From Streptomyces davaonensis JCM 4913 (lineage in GTDB: Bacteria > Actinomycetota > Actinomycetes > Streptomycetales > Streptomycetaceae): a stretch of DNA of 64,000 nucleotides. Positions within the stretch are counted from its first letter, which is position 1; the number at the start of each line of letters is the position of its first letter. Positions 45,985 to 54,804 of the stretch are shown in pieces. The DNA is taken from the NCBI RefSeq assembly GCF_000349325.1, contig NC_020504.1, forward strand, positions 7,040,053-7,104,052, read 5' to 3'. The translations under genes and the position numbers were made by a program. Below the pieces are notes generated by a model, which was not told the origin of the DNA, made no database searches, and was given only the letters and a program-made list of their open reading frames with translations.

Positions 45985-47145
45985 ATGCGCACCATCTTGA
46001 TCACGGGCCCCGGCGGCAGCGGTCGTACGACCGTTGCCGCTGCCACCGCGCTTGCCGCCGCGCGTGACGGTGAGCGGGTACTGCTGCTGAGCGGTGACCG
46101 GGGTGACAGCCTCGGTGTCGTGCTCGGTGCCGTCACCGGGCCCTCGCCCGTGGTGGTCGGGGAGCGGCTCACCGTCTGGCGGCCCGATGCCGCCGCCGGA
46201 TTCCGTGCCGATCTCGCCGCCTTCCAGGAACGCGCCACCGCCGCCCTCGATCTGCTCGGTGCCTCCCGGCTCGACCCCGAGGAGGTCACCCCGCTGCCGG
46301 GCGCCGAGGAGCTGACGCTGCTGCGCGCACTGCGCGACGCCGCCCTCTCGGAGCTGCACGACCTGCTCGTCGTCGATCTTCCGGCCACCCCGCACGCCCT
46401 CGCGCTGCTCGCCCTCCCCGAGGAGTTGCGCCGCTATCTGCGGCGGCTGCTGCCCCCGGAGCGGCAGGCGGCGCGGGCCCTGCGGCCCGTGCTCGGGCGG
46501 CTGGCCGGGGTTCCCATGCCCGCGGAGTGGCTGTACGAGACCGCCGCTCGCTGGGACGTGGAGCTGGCCGCCGTGGAGGCCGTCGTCGCCGACCGGAACA
46601 CCGCCGTGCGGCTCGTCGCCGAACCCGGCCCCGCCGGAGCCGACGCCGTGCACGCGGCCACGCTCGCCCTCGCCCTGCGCGGACTGCGCCCCGACGTCCT
46701 GGTCGCCAACCGCGCCGCACCGGAGGACTGGCCCGCCGGACTCGTCGCCCAGCAGCGCAAGACGCTGGAGGAGTGGCAGGAGTCGTACGACGTCCAGGTC
46801 GTCCCGCACCTCGGACGCGACCCGCGCGGCGCCGACGATCTCACCGAGCTCGGGGTCCGGCCCACCGTCAACGGCCGGCCCTCCACGGTCGAGTGGCCCG
46901 TCACCGACGCTCTCGCCGACGACGGTGTGCTGGTGTGGACCATTCCGCTGCCCGGCGCCATACGCGACGACCTCGACCTCGTCCGGCGCGGGGACGAACT
47001 CGTCGTCACCGCCGGGCCGTTCCGCCGTATCGTCCCGCTGCCCTCAGCCCTGCGCCGGTGCACCGTCGACGGGGCCGCGCTGCGCGACGAGGAGCTGCGG
47101 ATCCGGTTCGCCCCCGACCCGGATCTGTGGCCCGGACCCCGGTGA
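45985..47145 (+). CDS. ArsA/Get3-like ATPase with altered P-loop
   Basis: A 386-aa protein of the ArsA/Get3/MinD SIMIBI class, similar by context and sequence to Rv2184c. The N-terminus reads MRTILITGPGGSGRTTVAAA, where the normal deviant Walker A is GKGGVGKTT. Thus both the signature lysine and the P-loop lysine are missing (Pro and Arg instead). Walker B-like DLLVVDLPATPHAL is present. ATP hydrolysis may be weak or absent. The C-terminus has a small beta-rich HSP20-like region. ATG 45985 is the family start. Cargo may be the tail of a membrane protein or a lipid handled by the SRPBCC neighbour (inference). Confidence 0.82.
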   Translation: MRTILITGPGGSGRTTVAAATALAAARDGERVLLLSGDRGDSLGVVLGAVTGPSPVVVGERLTVWRPDAAAGFRADLAAFQERATAALDLLGASRLDPEEVTPLPGAEELTLLRALRDAALSELHDLLVVDLPATPHALALLALPEELRRYLRRLLPPERQAARALRPVLGRLAGVPMPAEWLYETAARWDVELAAVEAVVADRNTAVRLVAEPGPAGADAVHAATLALALRGLRPDVLVANRAAPEDWPAGLVAQQRKTLEEWQESYDVQVVPHLGRDPRGADDLTELGVRPTVNGRPSTVEWPVTDALADDGVLVWTIPLPGAIRDDLDLVRRGDELVVTAGPFRRIVPLPSALRRCTVDGAALRDEELRIRFAPDPDLWPGPR

Positions 47146-47202
47146 ATCCGGTACGCCCGTTCGGGTAACGTCGTAGGGACGAACCGTAGTCAGGAGTCCG
47201 TC

Positions 47203-47682
47203 ATGAGCGAAGAGCTCCAGCCGTCCGACGCCCCCGGCGAGGAGGCGCTCGACGAGGTACGGGCCACCGACGCCGACGCCTGGGCGACGGCGTGCGCCGA
47301 GGATCTCGCGGCGGAGCGGTCCCGCCGCCGCGAACAGTACGGCCCGCCCCCGGGCTCGGCCGCCGAAGAACTGCGCAAGCTCGTCGACGCGGTCAGCGAC
47401 AAGCTGTCCTCGCTCCAGTCCCCGCTGCTCGGCGCGGTCGCCGGACCCGCCGCCCAGCAGGTGGTCAAGCAGGTCGTCCAGCAGGCCAAGGCCGCCGTCG
47501 AGCCGGTCATCGAGCGCAACCCGGACGTCTTCGACCACCTGGCCGCGGCCGGCAACGAACTCCTCGCCGCCTACCGCTCCGCCGTCCAGTCCCAGGAGCG
47601 CCGCTGGACCGCGGGGGACGACCAGGAGCGCCGCGACCGGGGCGACGACTCCGGTCCCGGTGAACGCATCGACTTGGACTAA
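47203..47682 (+). CDS. DUF5304-type small acidic protein
   Basis: A 159-aa soluble protein without membrane segment. Acidic ends flank a helical middle (AEELRKLVDAVSDKLSSLQS ... VVKQVVQQAKAAVEPVIERN). It appears to match the actinobacterial DUF5304 group, as I remember it. ATG 47203 has CAGGAG about 7 nt upstream. It lies between the ArsA-like gene and glkA in the same direction. Function unknown; a helical partner of the ATPase is only a guess. Confidence 0.75.
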   Translation: MSEELQPSDAPGEEALDEVRATDADAWATACAEDLAAERSRRREQYGPPPGSAAEELRKLVDAVSDKLSSLQSPLLGAVAGPAAQQVVKQVVQQAKAAVEPVIERNPDVFDHLAAAGNELLAAYRSAVQSQERRWTAGDDQERRDRGDDSGPGERIDLD

Positions 47683-47736
47683 AGCCCCCTCGGGTACGGT
47701 TGGCCATAGCGGGGCTCGACCGAAACTGAGGGATTC

Positions 47737-48690
47737 ATGGGACTCACCATCGGCGTCGACATCGGCGGCACGAAGATCGCGGCCGGCGTGGTCGACGAGG
47801 AAGGCAACATCCTCTCGACCCACAAGGTGCCGACCCCGGGCACGCCCGAGGGCATCGTGGACGCCATCGCCTCCGCCGTGGAGGGCGCGCGCGCCGGGCA
47901 CGAGATCGTCGGCGTGGGCATCGGTGCGGCCGGATACGTCAACCGTCAGCGCTCGACGGTCTACTTCGCGCCGAACATCGACTGGCGCCAGGAGCCGCTG
48001 AAGGAGAAGGTCGAGGCCCGCGTGGGTCTCCCGGTCGTCGTGGAGAACGACGCCAACGCCGCGGCCTGGGGCGAGTACAAGTTCGGCGCCGGCAAGGGCC
48101 ACCGCAACGTCATCTGCATCACGCTCGGCACCGGCCTCGGCGGCGGCATCATCATCGGCAACAAGCTGCGTCGCGGCCACTTCGGCGTGGCCGCCGAGTT
48201 CGGCCACATCCGCATGGTCCCGGACGGCCTCCTGTGCGGCTGCGGCTCGCAGGGCTGCTGGGAGCAGTACGCCTCCGGCCGCGCCCTCGTCCGGTACGCC
48301 AAGCAGCGTGCCAACGCCACCCCGGAGCTCGCCGACGTGCTGCTCGGCCTCGGCGACGGCACGCCGGACGGCATCGAGGGCAAGCACATCTCCATGGCCG
48401 CGCGCCAGGGCTGCCCCGTCGCCGTCGACTCCTACCGTGAGCTGGCCCGCTGGGCCGGCGCCGGCCTCGCGGACCTGGCCTCCCTCTTCGACCCGTCCGC
48501 CTTCATCGTCGGCGGCGGCCTCTCCGACGAGGGCGAACTGGTCCTCGACCCGATCCGCAAGTCCTACAAGCGCTGGCTGGTCGGCGGCAACTGGCGCCCC
48601 GTGGCCGACGTGATCGCGGCCCAGCTCGGCAACGAGGCGGGCCTGGTGGGCGCGGCGGACCTGGCACGGGAGCCCGACCCGATCATGTGA
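47737..48690 (+). CDS. glkA: ROK-family glucokinase
   Basis: A 317-aa ATP-dependent glucokinase, ortholog of S. coelicolor glkA, which phosphorylates glucose and is central to carbon catabolite repression in streptomycetes. Phosphate-1 motif GVDIGGTKIAAGVV, sugar-site AEFGHI, and the ROK zinc motif CGCGSQGCWEQYASG (Cys and His ligands) are visible. ATG 47737 follows GAGGGA. It ends with a hairpin. Its place in this conserved neighbourhood matches other Streptomyces. Confidence 0.96.
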   Translation: MGLTIGVDIGGTKIAAGVVDEEGNILSTHKVPTPGTPEGIVDAIASAVEGARAGHEIVGVGIGAAGYVNRQRSTVYFAPNIDWRQEPLKEKVEARVGLPVVVENDANAAAWGEYKFGAGKGHRNVICITLGTGLGGGIIIGNKLRRGHFGVAAEFGHIRMVPDGLLCGCGSQGCWEQYASGRALVRYAKQRANATPELADVLLGLGDGTPDGIEGKHISMAARQGCPVAVDSYRELARWAGAGLADLASLFDPSAFIVGGGLSDEGELVLDPIRKSYKRWLVGGNWRPVADVIAAQLGNEAGLVGAADLAREPDPIM

Positions 48691-48699
48691 GTCCCTGAC

Positions 48700-48730
48700 G
48701 GGGCGCGAGGGGGGATACACCTCGCGCCCC
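48700..48730 (+). terminator. Terminator after glkA
   Basis: Perfect 11-bp GGGGCGCGAGG/CCTCGCGCCCC with a 9-nt loop, followed by CCTCTT, 10 nt after the stop. Confidence 0.85.
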
Positions 48731-48764
48731 CTCTTCGGGCGTCCATGGGCGTACATTGATCCGC

Positions 48765-49484
48765 ATGTCTGACGGTTCAGCCCTCGTCCGAGTCCTGAGC
48801 TACAACATCCGCTCGATGAGAGACGACACCGCGGCCCTGGCCAAGGTGATCAAAGCCAGCGCACCGGACCTCGTCCTGATCCAAGAAGCCCCCCGCTTCT
48901 TCCGCTGGCGCAAGAAACTGGCCCGCCTCGCCAAGGCATCCGACCTCGTCATCCTCACCGGCGGAGCCACCGCCGCGGGCCCGGCGATCCTCTGCGACCT
49001 GCGCACCACGGTCGAGCGCACCGAGGACGTCCTGCTCCCGCTCACCCCGGGCCAACACCGCCGCGGTTTCGCCACCGCCGTGGTCCGACTCGGCGGCGCC
49101 CGGCTGGGCGTGCTGAGCTGTCACCTCAGCCTCCACAAGGACGAACGCTACGAGCAGGCCGGGATGCTCCTGGACCGCCTGGCCGGAATGGGCGTGGACC
49201 ATGTGGTCGCGGGCGGGGACCTGAACGAACGCCCCGGCGGCCGCACCTTCACCCGCCTGTCCGGCACCCTCCAGGACTGCTGGGCCACGGCCCCCGACGG
49301 CGGCGAGCACACCTGGACGCGGACCGAGCCCCACGGCCGTATCGACGCGATCTTCGCCACCAAGGGCATCGAGGTACTCGGCTGCGGGGTCCCGCTCGAC
49401 CTCCCCGGCGTCACGGACACAGACCTGAGGGCGGCCACGGACCACCTCCCGGTCCTGGCCACCCTCAGAATCCCCACGGCCTAG
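48765..49484 (+). CDS. Endonuclease/exonuclease/phosphatase (EEP) family hydrolase
   Basis: A 239-aa Mg-dependent phosphohydrolase of the EEP superfamily. Motifs are VLSYNIRSM, LVLIQEAP (metal Glu), LSCHLSLHKDE, VVAGGDLNERPG, GRIDAIFATK and the final catalytic TDHLPVLATL. No signal peptide, so a cytoplasmic role on nucleic acid or a phospholipid head group is possible. ATG 48765 (MSDGSALVRV) is preferred over ATG 48756. It converges tightly on the sigma-factor operon, its stop abutting the neighbour's stop. Confidence 0.9.
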   Translation: MSDGSALVRVLSYNIRSMRDDTAALAKVIKASAPDLVLIQEAPRFFRWRKKLARLAKASDLVILTGGATAAGPAILCDLRTTVERTEDVLLPLTPGQHRRGFATAVVRLGGARLGVLSCHLSLHKDERYEQAGMLLDRLAGMGVDHVVAGGDLNERPGGRTFTRLSGTLQDCWATAPDGGEHTWTRTEPHGRIDAIFATKGIEVLGCGVPLDLPGVTDTDLRAATDHLPVLATLRIPTA

Positions 49485-50522
49485 CTACGGCCGCTGCTTC
49501 GCCTTGTCGACGACGGCCCAGCTGTCGAGGTACGAGAGCTGGGTGTACGTCTTCATCGCCGCGCCGTCCCCCGAGGTGCGCGTGTCACGGAAGCCGAGGA
49601 ATTCGTACGTCCTCGGATCGAAGATGAAGTAGCCACCGAAGCCCGTCGTCCCCTCCGGGAGCGTCGGGTCGTCGTAGGTGATGGCCACGCCGGTGCGCCC
49701 CTTGGCGTCCTGCTGGTTCGGGACGACCTTCACCCCGGGCACCATGCCGAGCGCCTCGTACGCCGCCGGGCGCAGCCCCTCCGGCATCACCGGCACCAGC
49801 TTGAGCAGTCCGGCGAGGCTGAAGTGGATCTGCGACCACCCCTCGTCGCTGATGTCGTCCAGCGAGTCGGACTTCCCGCCCGGGAGCCCATGGCGCCCGA
49901 TCTCGAGAATCAGCTCCTCAGGGTCGGTCGGCAGCTTCTCCAGCGAGCCCCAGTCCTGCGGCGGCCACACGCTCTCGTTCTCCTTGAGCGGCTGCGACCA
50001 CCAGCCCTTGCCGATCTCCATGATCCAGGACGCCTGCGAACCGTCCACCGAGCGCCAGTTCTCGTCGACGTAGCTCTTCGTGGTGCCCGTCTTCTGCTCG
50101 GTCTCCTTGATGATCTCCTTGGTGTAGATGAACTGGTCGTCACGCGGGGTGACCGCCTCCTCGTGCTCGCGCTGGTAGGCGGCGGCCCCGTTCAGGACCG
50201 TCTGCGCGCTCACGTTCTCCAGGGCGGGCGTGGCCGCCGACCGCGGCGCCGACGGCTTCGCCGTACCGCCCCGGGCGGTGCCGTCGTCGTGCCGTACGGC
50301 GACCAGCACCCCGGCGACGACCGCGGCGGTGAGCACCCCGGTCAGCGCGATGCGCAGGACGGGCCGCCGGTGCCGCACGACCGGAGTCGGGTCGTTCATC
50401 GACTGGTGCAGGCGGGCTCGCATCCGGCGCCTGGTCTGGTCGTCGAGCGGGGGCACTCCGGTGTCGAAGTCCCTCAGTGCCCTCAATTCCCGCAGTTCCT
50501 GCGGGTGGTCCGTGTCACGCAT
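49485..50522 (-). CDS. CU044_5270-type membrane protein coupled to an ECF sigma factor
   Basis: A 345-aa protein: cytoplasmic N-terminus (about 1-50), one transmembrane helix (PVLRIALTGVLTAAVVAGVL, about 55-75) and a large extracellular domain ending PRTYEFLGFRDTRTSG. It matches the actinobacterial CU044_5270 group usually encoded just after a sigma-70-like gene. Its ATG overlaps the sigma stop by 8 nt, so the two are coupled. It may act as an anti-sigma or signal-sensing partner although no classic zinc anti-sigma motif is seen. The longer frame up to 50750 is inside the sigma gene. Confidence 0.85.
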   Translation of the reverse strand: MRDTDHPQELRELRALRDFDTGVPPLDDQTRRRMRARLHQSMNDPTPVVRHRRPVLRIALTGVLTAAVVAGVLVAVRHDDGTARGGTAKPSAPRSAATPALENVSAQTVLNGAAAYQREHEEAVTPRDDQFIYTKEIIKETEQKTGTTKSYVDENWRSVDGSQASWIMEIGKGWWSQPLKENESVWPPQDWGSLEKLPTDPEELILEIGRHGLPGGKSDSLDDISDEGWSQIHFSLAGLLKLVPVMPEGLRPAAYEALGMVPGVKVVPNQQDAKGRTGVAITYDDPTLPEGTTGFGGYFIFDPRTYEFLGFRDTRTSGDGAAMKTYTQLSYLDSWAVVDKAKQRP

Positions 50523-51138
50523 GGGCGTCTGCCTCTCGGAAAGCTGTCGGATCGGATCCGCCCAGTGCTTCGCGCAATCTGCTGCGAGCCCGGTGCAGCC
50601 GGGATCTGACCGTGCCGACGGGCACGCCGAGGGCCTGGGCCGCCTCCTCGTAGTCGAGGCCGGCCCAGGCCACCAGCAGCACGACATCGCGGTGCCGGGC
50701 GGACAGCCCGGCCAGCGCTGCTGCCAGTTCCCGGCGCACCCCCGTGGCACCGGCCCTGGAAACCGCCCGGTCCGCGACCGGTTCGTCGTGCTCGACCGGC
50801 TCCGGTATCCGCGCCAGCGCCTTGAACCGGCGCGCCTCGGCCCGGCGGTGCCGGCTCACGAGGTTGGTCGCGATACCGAACAGCCACGGGCGGGCGTCGT
50901 CCCGTCCCAGGTCGTAGGTGTGGCGCCGCTGAAAGGCGGTGATGAAGGTCTCCGCCGTCAGATCCTCCGCCGCCTCGGGACCGAGCCGCCGGGCCGCGTA
51001 ACGGTGCACGGCGTCGGCGTACCGGTCGTAGAGCACGGCGAACTGCTCGGGCTCGTCCCGGGACCGTGCGATCACGCGGGCATCACTCTCCTCGCGATCC
51101 TCGTCGCGGGTGCCGACGCCCGGTGGTGCGACGGTCAT
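50515..51138 (-). CDS. ECF-type RNA polymerase sigma factor
   Basis: A 207-aa sigma factor with region 2 (FAVLYDRYADAVHRYAARRL ... ETFITAFQRRHTYD, DDARPWLFGIATN) and region 4 (LSARHRDVVLLVAWAGLDYE, VPVGTVRSRLHRARSRLR). ATG 51138 has AAAGGAG about 7 nt upstream; the frame extends to 51297 without support. It overlaps the next gene, encoding a CU044_5270-type partner. Its regulon is unknown. Confidence 0.92.
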   Translation of the reverse strand: MTVAPPGVGTRDEDREESDARVIARSRDEPEQFAVLYDRYADAVHRYAARRLGPEAAEDLTAETFITAFQRRHTYDLGRDDARPWLFGIATNLVSRHRRAEARRFKALARIPEPVEHDEPVADRAVSRAGATGVRRELAAALAGLSARHRDVVLLVAWAGLDYEEAAQALGVPVGTVRSRLHRARSRLREALGGSDPTAFREADAHA

Positions 51139-51261
51139 CGGGGCTCCTTTCGTCCGTCTGAACGCCTCGAAGGCTTGGGCTTGTTCGGGTTGTTCACCTG
51201 TCCTTCGCCGATCGGCGGGATCGAGTTCCGTTTTTCGCGGGCCCTTTCGCGCGGACACGAA

Positions 51262-51294
51262 AGGGCCCGCCCGGAGCTGGTCCGGACGGGCCCT
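51262..51294 (-). terminator. Hairpin downstream of the acidic membrane protein gene
   Basis: 14-nt arms (51262-51275 and 51281-51294) with one mismatch and a 5-nt loop. It follows the gene ending at 51313 on the minus strand and precedes the sigma gene. Confidence 0.75.
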
Positions 51295-51312
51295 CACCCG
51301 TATCTGTGTCTG

Positions 51313-51867
51313 TCAGACGACCGCGCCGCGCCCCGGGTCCCCGTCGTCCTCGTCATCCGTGCGCATCCGCATCACCAGCGTGGCGAAGCCGCCCAGGAAG
51401 CCGCCGATGCCGATCGTCGTCAGCCACCAGGTCATGTCCCAGTTGAGCAGCACCGCGAGCAGCAGCAGTATCGGGCCGCCGAGCACCGCCAGCCACGCGA
51501 ACTTCGCCGTGGTGTCCGCCGCGGGCAGCGGCGGCGGCTCCGGCGGGACGAAGTGACCCTCGTCGTCCTCGTCGAGGTCGTCGTCCGAGGGCTCCGGCGC
51601 GGTGTAGTCGCGCGGGCCGACGCCGGGCGCGAAGGTGACCGAGCCGCCGAGGGGGGCCGCGGGCTGCTTCTCCTCCGGCTCCTCGTCGTTGGTCTCCGGT
51701 TCCAGCAGCGCCAGGTCCTCGACGGACTTGAACGGCTTGGCGCCCGGCGGGTCCGGCGGCTCGTCGCCGTACCCGGCGACGATGGCCTCCCAGGCGGCGT
51801 CCTCGTCGAAACGGGCTCCTTGGTCGTCCGGCTCGCGATCCTCACGGTCGGAGTCGTGCTCAGCCAC
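51313..51867 (-). CDS. Acidic membrane protein of unknown function
   Basis: A 184-aa protein. Residues 1-115 are very acidic and Pro-rich, probably disordered (EPSDDDLDEDDEGHF, PPEPPPLP); two transmembrane helices follow (AKFAWLAVLGGPILLLLAVL and WWLTTIGIGGFLGGFATLVM), ending with an acidic tail. I do not recognise a domain. GTG 51867 overlaps the stop of the upstream hydrolase gene by 8 nt, so the two are coupled. Function unknown. Confidence 0.8.
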   Translation of the reverse strand: MAEHDSDREDREPDDQGARFDEDAAWEAIVAGYGDEPPDPPGAKPFKSVEDLALLEPETNDEEPEEKQPAAPLGGSVTFAPGVGPRDYTAPEPSDDDLDEDDEGHFVPPEPPPLPAADTTAKFAWLAVLGGPILLLLAVLLNWDMTWWLTTIGIGGFLGGFATLVMRMRTDDEDDGDPGRGAVV

Positions 51868-52657
51868 CTACGGCCGTCCCTTCCTTGCCGAGACTGGGTG
51901 CGAGCCGGCTCATGAAGGCGTGGCTCTCCGCGAAGATCCGCTCCGCATCATGGTCCAACGTCGCCACGTGGTAGCTCTGTTCCAGCACGATCTCCGTCAC
52001 GTCCGTCGACGACACCCGGCTGAGCACCCGGGCCGAGTCGGCGGGCGGCACCACATGGTCCTGAGTGCTGTGCAGAAGCAGCAGCGGCTGCGTGACCTGC
52101 GGCAGCTCGCCGTCGACCCGGCGGAAGAAGTTCCGCAGGGAGTGCGCGGCGTGCAGCGGCACCCGGTCGTAGCCGACCTCGTCGCTGCCCTCCTTGGCGA
52201 TGTCGCTGGCGATGCCCTTCGTCGTCCGCACGAGGTGCCTGGCCACCGGAAGGGCGTGCGCGGCCAGGCCGTGCACCTTGTTCGCGGGGTTGACGACCAC
52301 CACGCCGTCCACCGCGTCGCCGTGCTTCGCCGCCAGCCGGAGCGCCAGGGCACCGCCCATGGACAGACCGGCCACGAAGAGGTGGGTGGAGCGCTCCCGC
52401 AGGGCGCGCAGCTCGCGGTCCACCTCCGCGTACCAGTCCTGCCAGCCGGTGAGCTGGAGATCCTCCCAGCGGGTGCCGTGCCCGGGCAGCAGCGGCAGCG
52501 AGACGGTCAGACCGCGTGCGGCGAGATACTCCGCCCAGGGGCGCAGCGACTGCGGGGAACCGGTGAAGCCGTGGCAGAGGAGTACGGAGATCTCCCCGCC
52601 CTCATGGCGGTACGGCTCGGCTCCAGGAAGGACCGGCACCTTCGGTCTCCTGTTCAT
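51860..52657 (-). CDS. Alpha/beta hydrolase (carboxylesterase/lipase)
   Basis: A 265-aa cytoplasmic esterase of the Est30/monoglyceride-lipase type. The oxyanion region is VLLCHGFTGSPQSLR, the nucleophile Ser lies in GLSMGGALALR, the acid in LHSTQDHVVPP and the His in LEQSYHVATLDHD. ATG 52657 (MNRRPKVPVLPGAEP) starts the gene; 116 bp separate it from the divergent acyltransferase gene. Shared upstream DNA suggests that lipid hydrolysis and acylation may be co-regulated, which is inference. Confidence 0.9.
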   Translation of the reverse strand: MNRRPKVPVLPGAEPYRHEGGEISVLLCHGFTGSPQSLRPWAEYLAARGLTVSLPLLPGHGTRWEDLQLTGWQDWYAEVDRELRALRERSTHLFVAGLSMGGALALRLAAKHGDAVDGVVVVNPANKVHGLAAHALPVARHLVRTTKGIASDIAKEGSDEVGYDRVPLHAAHSLRNFFRRVDGELPQVTQPLLLLHSTQDHVVPPADSARVLSRVSSTDVTEIVLEQSYHVATLDHDAERIFAESHAFMSRLAPSLGKEGTAVGG

Positions 52658-52773
52658 GAGGTCGGTTGCAGGTACTTCACCGTACGCGACCGCACTGACA
52701 CCGACCAGGGTCGTCGGGGTCTTTGACGGCGCTCCGGGTTAAGGTCTGATCCACAGACACAGGAGGCACTCGG

Positions 52774-53550
52774 TTGTTGTACGGCGCGATGAAGGTATCC
52801 ATCGGGGGGCCGCTGAAGCTCGCCTTCAGGCCCTGGGTGGAAGGCCTGGAGAACATTCCCGCCGAGGGCCCCGCCATCCTGGCGAGCAACCACCTCTCGT
52901 TCTCGGACTCGTTCTTCCTCCCCGCGGTCCTCGACCGCAAGGTCACCTTCATCGCGAAGGCGGAGTACTTCACCACCCCCGGCGTCAAGGGGCGGCTGAC
53001 GGCCGCGTTCTTCAAGGGCGTCGGCCAGCTCCCCGTGGACCGCTCCGGCGCGCGCGGCGCGGGCGAGGCCGCCATCAAGAGCGGCATCGAGGTCCTGGAG
53101 CGCGGCGAGCTGTTCGGCATCTACCCGGAGGGCACCCGCTCGCCCGACGGCCGGCTCTACCGGGGCAAGCCCGGCGGCCTCGCGCGCGTGGCGCTCGCCA
53201 GCGGGGCGCCGGTCATCCCGGTCGCCATGATCGACACCGAGAAGATCCAGCCGCCGGGCAAGGTCATGCCCAAGCTGATGCGCCCGGGCATCCGGATCGG
53301 CAAGCCCCTCGACTTCGGCCGCTACCAGGGCATGGAGCACGACCGCTTCGTCCTGCGCGCGCTGACCGACGAGGTCATGTACGAGATCATGCAGCTCTCC
53401 GGCCAGGAGTACGTCGACATGTACGCGACCGCCGCCAAGCGGCAGATCGCGGAGGCGGCGAAGGCCGAGAAGGAAGCGGAGAAGGCGGCCAAGGCCGCTC
53501 TCGCCAAGGCCGAGCAGGACCAGGCGGACAAAGAGAAGTCCGAGTCCTAG
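52774..53550 (+). CDS. 1-acylglycerol-3-phosphate O-acyltransferase (PlsC family)
   Basis: A 258-aa membrane-associated acyltransferase making phosphatidate from lysophosphatidate, or a related lipid. The catalytic HX4D is in SNHLSFSDSFFLP, with FIAKAEYF and the acceptor-site IYPEGTRSPDG. The last 30 residues are Lys/Ala/Glu-rich. TTG 52774 is the start because AGGAGG lies 7 nt upstream; the family N-terminus also begins here. Its homologue Rv2182c is in the same mycobacterial neighbourhood. Confidence 0.92.
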   Translation: MLYGAMKVSIGGPLKLAFRPWVEGLENIPAEGPAILASNHLSFSDSFFLPAVLDRKVTFIAKAEYFTTPGVKGRLTAAFFKGVGQLPVDRSGARGAGEAAIKSGIEVLERGELFGIYPEGTRSPDGRLYRGKPGGLARVALASGAPVIPVAMIDTEKIQPPGKVMPKLMRPGIRIGKPLDFGRYQGMEHDRFVLRALTDEVMYEIMQLSGQEYVDMYATAAKRQIAEAAKAEKEAEKAAKAALAKAEQDQADKEKSES

Positions 53551-53583
53551 AGGGTCCTGGCGGCGGCAGTCGGGTTCGGGGGG

Positions 53584-54804
53584 GTGGGGGAGTTGGCCAA
53601 GCGCGAGAAAGTCCTGCGGATGTCGGTCGAGCAGCCGCTGTGGCGTGCGCTCAGGGGGTACCGGATCCTCACCCTGCTGTACGCGATAGGCCTGTTCATC
53701 AGCGCCTACGACGAGTTCGCCCGCCCCTGGGCCGCCATCGCCTACTTCGCCGTACTGACCGTGTGGACGTTCGCCACCCTGCCCAAGGTCGCGAACGCCG
53801 CCGCCTGCACCCGGCGCTTCCTCGCCGCCGATCTCACCCTCGCGCTCGTCGGCATCCTGCTCACCCGGTTCGCCGACTCCACCGCGCACATCGAGTCGGG
53901 CAGTCCGACGCTGCCGTCGATATGGACGGCCGGTTCGGTGCTGGCCTTCGCCATCAAGGGCGGCTGGCGGTGGGCGGCCTTCGCCTCCACGCTGGTCGCC
54001 GTCGCCAACCTGGTCCACCGCGGCTCCCCGACCCGGGACACCGTCCATGCGGTGATCCTCGTCTGGGTCGCCTCCATCGCCATCGGCTACGTCGTCGAGG
54101 TGGCCCGCGCCTCCGAGCGCACCCTCGCCCGGGCCCTGGAGATCGAGGCCGCGACCAGGGAGCGCGAGCGGCTCGCCCGGGACATCCACGACAGCGTGCT
54201 CCAGGTGCTGGCGATGGTGCAGCGGCGCGGTGCCGTCATCGGCGGTGAGGCGGCCGAACTGGGCCGGCTGGCGGGCGAGCAGGAAGTGGCGCTGCGCACC
54301 CTGGTCTCCGGCGGCCTGACCCCGGTCTCGCGGGTCTCCGAGGACGCGGCCGAGGGGGCGCTCGTCCGGGCCGTGGACGAGGAGACGGACGACGACGGGC
54401 CGCTCGATCTGCGGGGACTGCTCGCGCCCTACGCCGGCTCCCGGGTGAACCTCGCCGAGCCCGGGGCGCCCGTCGTACTGCCCCCGGCCGCCGCGCGGGA
54501 GCTGGCCGCGGCCGTCGGGGCCGCCCTGGACAATGTGCGCAAGCACGCGGGCGAGCAGGCACGCGCGTGGATCCTGGTGGAGGACGAGCCCGACGCGGTC
54601 ATCGTCACCGTCCGGGACGACGGACCCGGCATCCCCGAGGGGCGGCTCGCGCAGGCCGAGGGCGAGGGGCGGCTCGGGGTCGCCCTGTCGATCCGGGGCC
54701 GGCTGCGGGACATCGGGGGCAGCGCGGAGCTGATCTCGGTGCCCGGGCAGGGCACGGAAGTCGAACTGAAAGTACCGAAGCAGATGTCCCGGGGGACGCG
54801 ATGA
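53584..54804 (+). CDS. macS: MacS-family sensor histidine kinase
   Basis: A 406-aa kinase with five to six membrane helices in residues 25-180 (DUF5931-type sensor), then HisKA_3 with ARDIHDSVLQVLAMVQ and a C-terminal HATPase (GAALDNVRKHAGEQ, VRDDGPGIPEG). It resembles S. coelicolor MacS, partner of MacR in the MacRS system reported to control membrane-protein genes in morphogenesis. GTG 53584 is used; TTG 53593 or ATG 53620 are alternatives. Stop overlaps the regulator ATG. Confidence 0.88.
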   Translation: MGELAKREKVLRMSVEQPLWRALRGYRILTLLYAIGLFISAYDEFARPWAAIAYFAVLTVWTFATLPKVANAAACTRRFLAADLTLALVGILLTRFADSTAHIESGSPTLPSIWTAGSVLAFAIKGGWRWAAFASTLVAVANLVHRGSPTRDTVHAVILVWVASIAIGYVVEVARASERTLARALEIEAATRERERLARDIHDSVLQVLAMVQRRGAVIGGEAAELGRLAGEQEVALRTLVSGGLTPVSRVSEDAAEGALVRAVDEETDDDGPLDLRGLLAPYAGSRVNLAEPGAPVVLPPAAARELAAAVGAALDNVRKHAGEQARAWILVEDEPDAVIVTVRDDGPGIPEGRLAQAEGEGRLGVALSIRGRLRDIGGSAELISVPGQGTEVELKVPKQMSRGTR

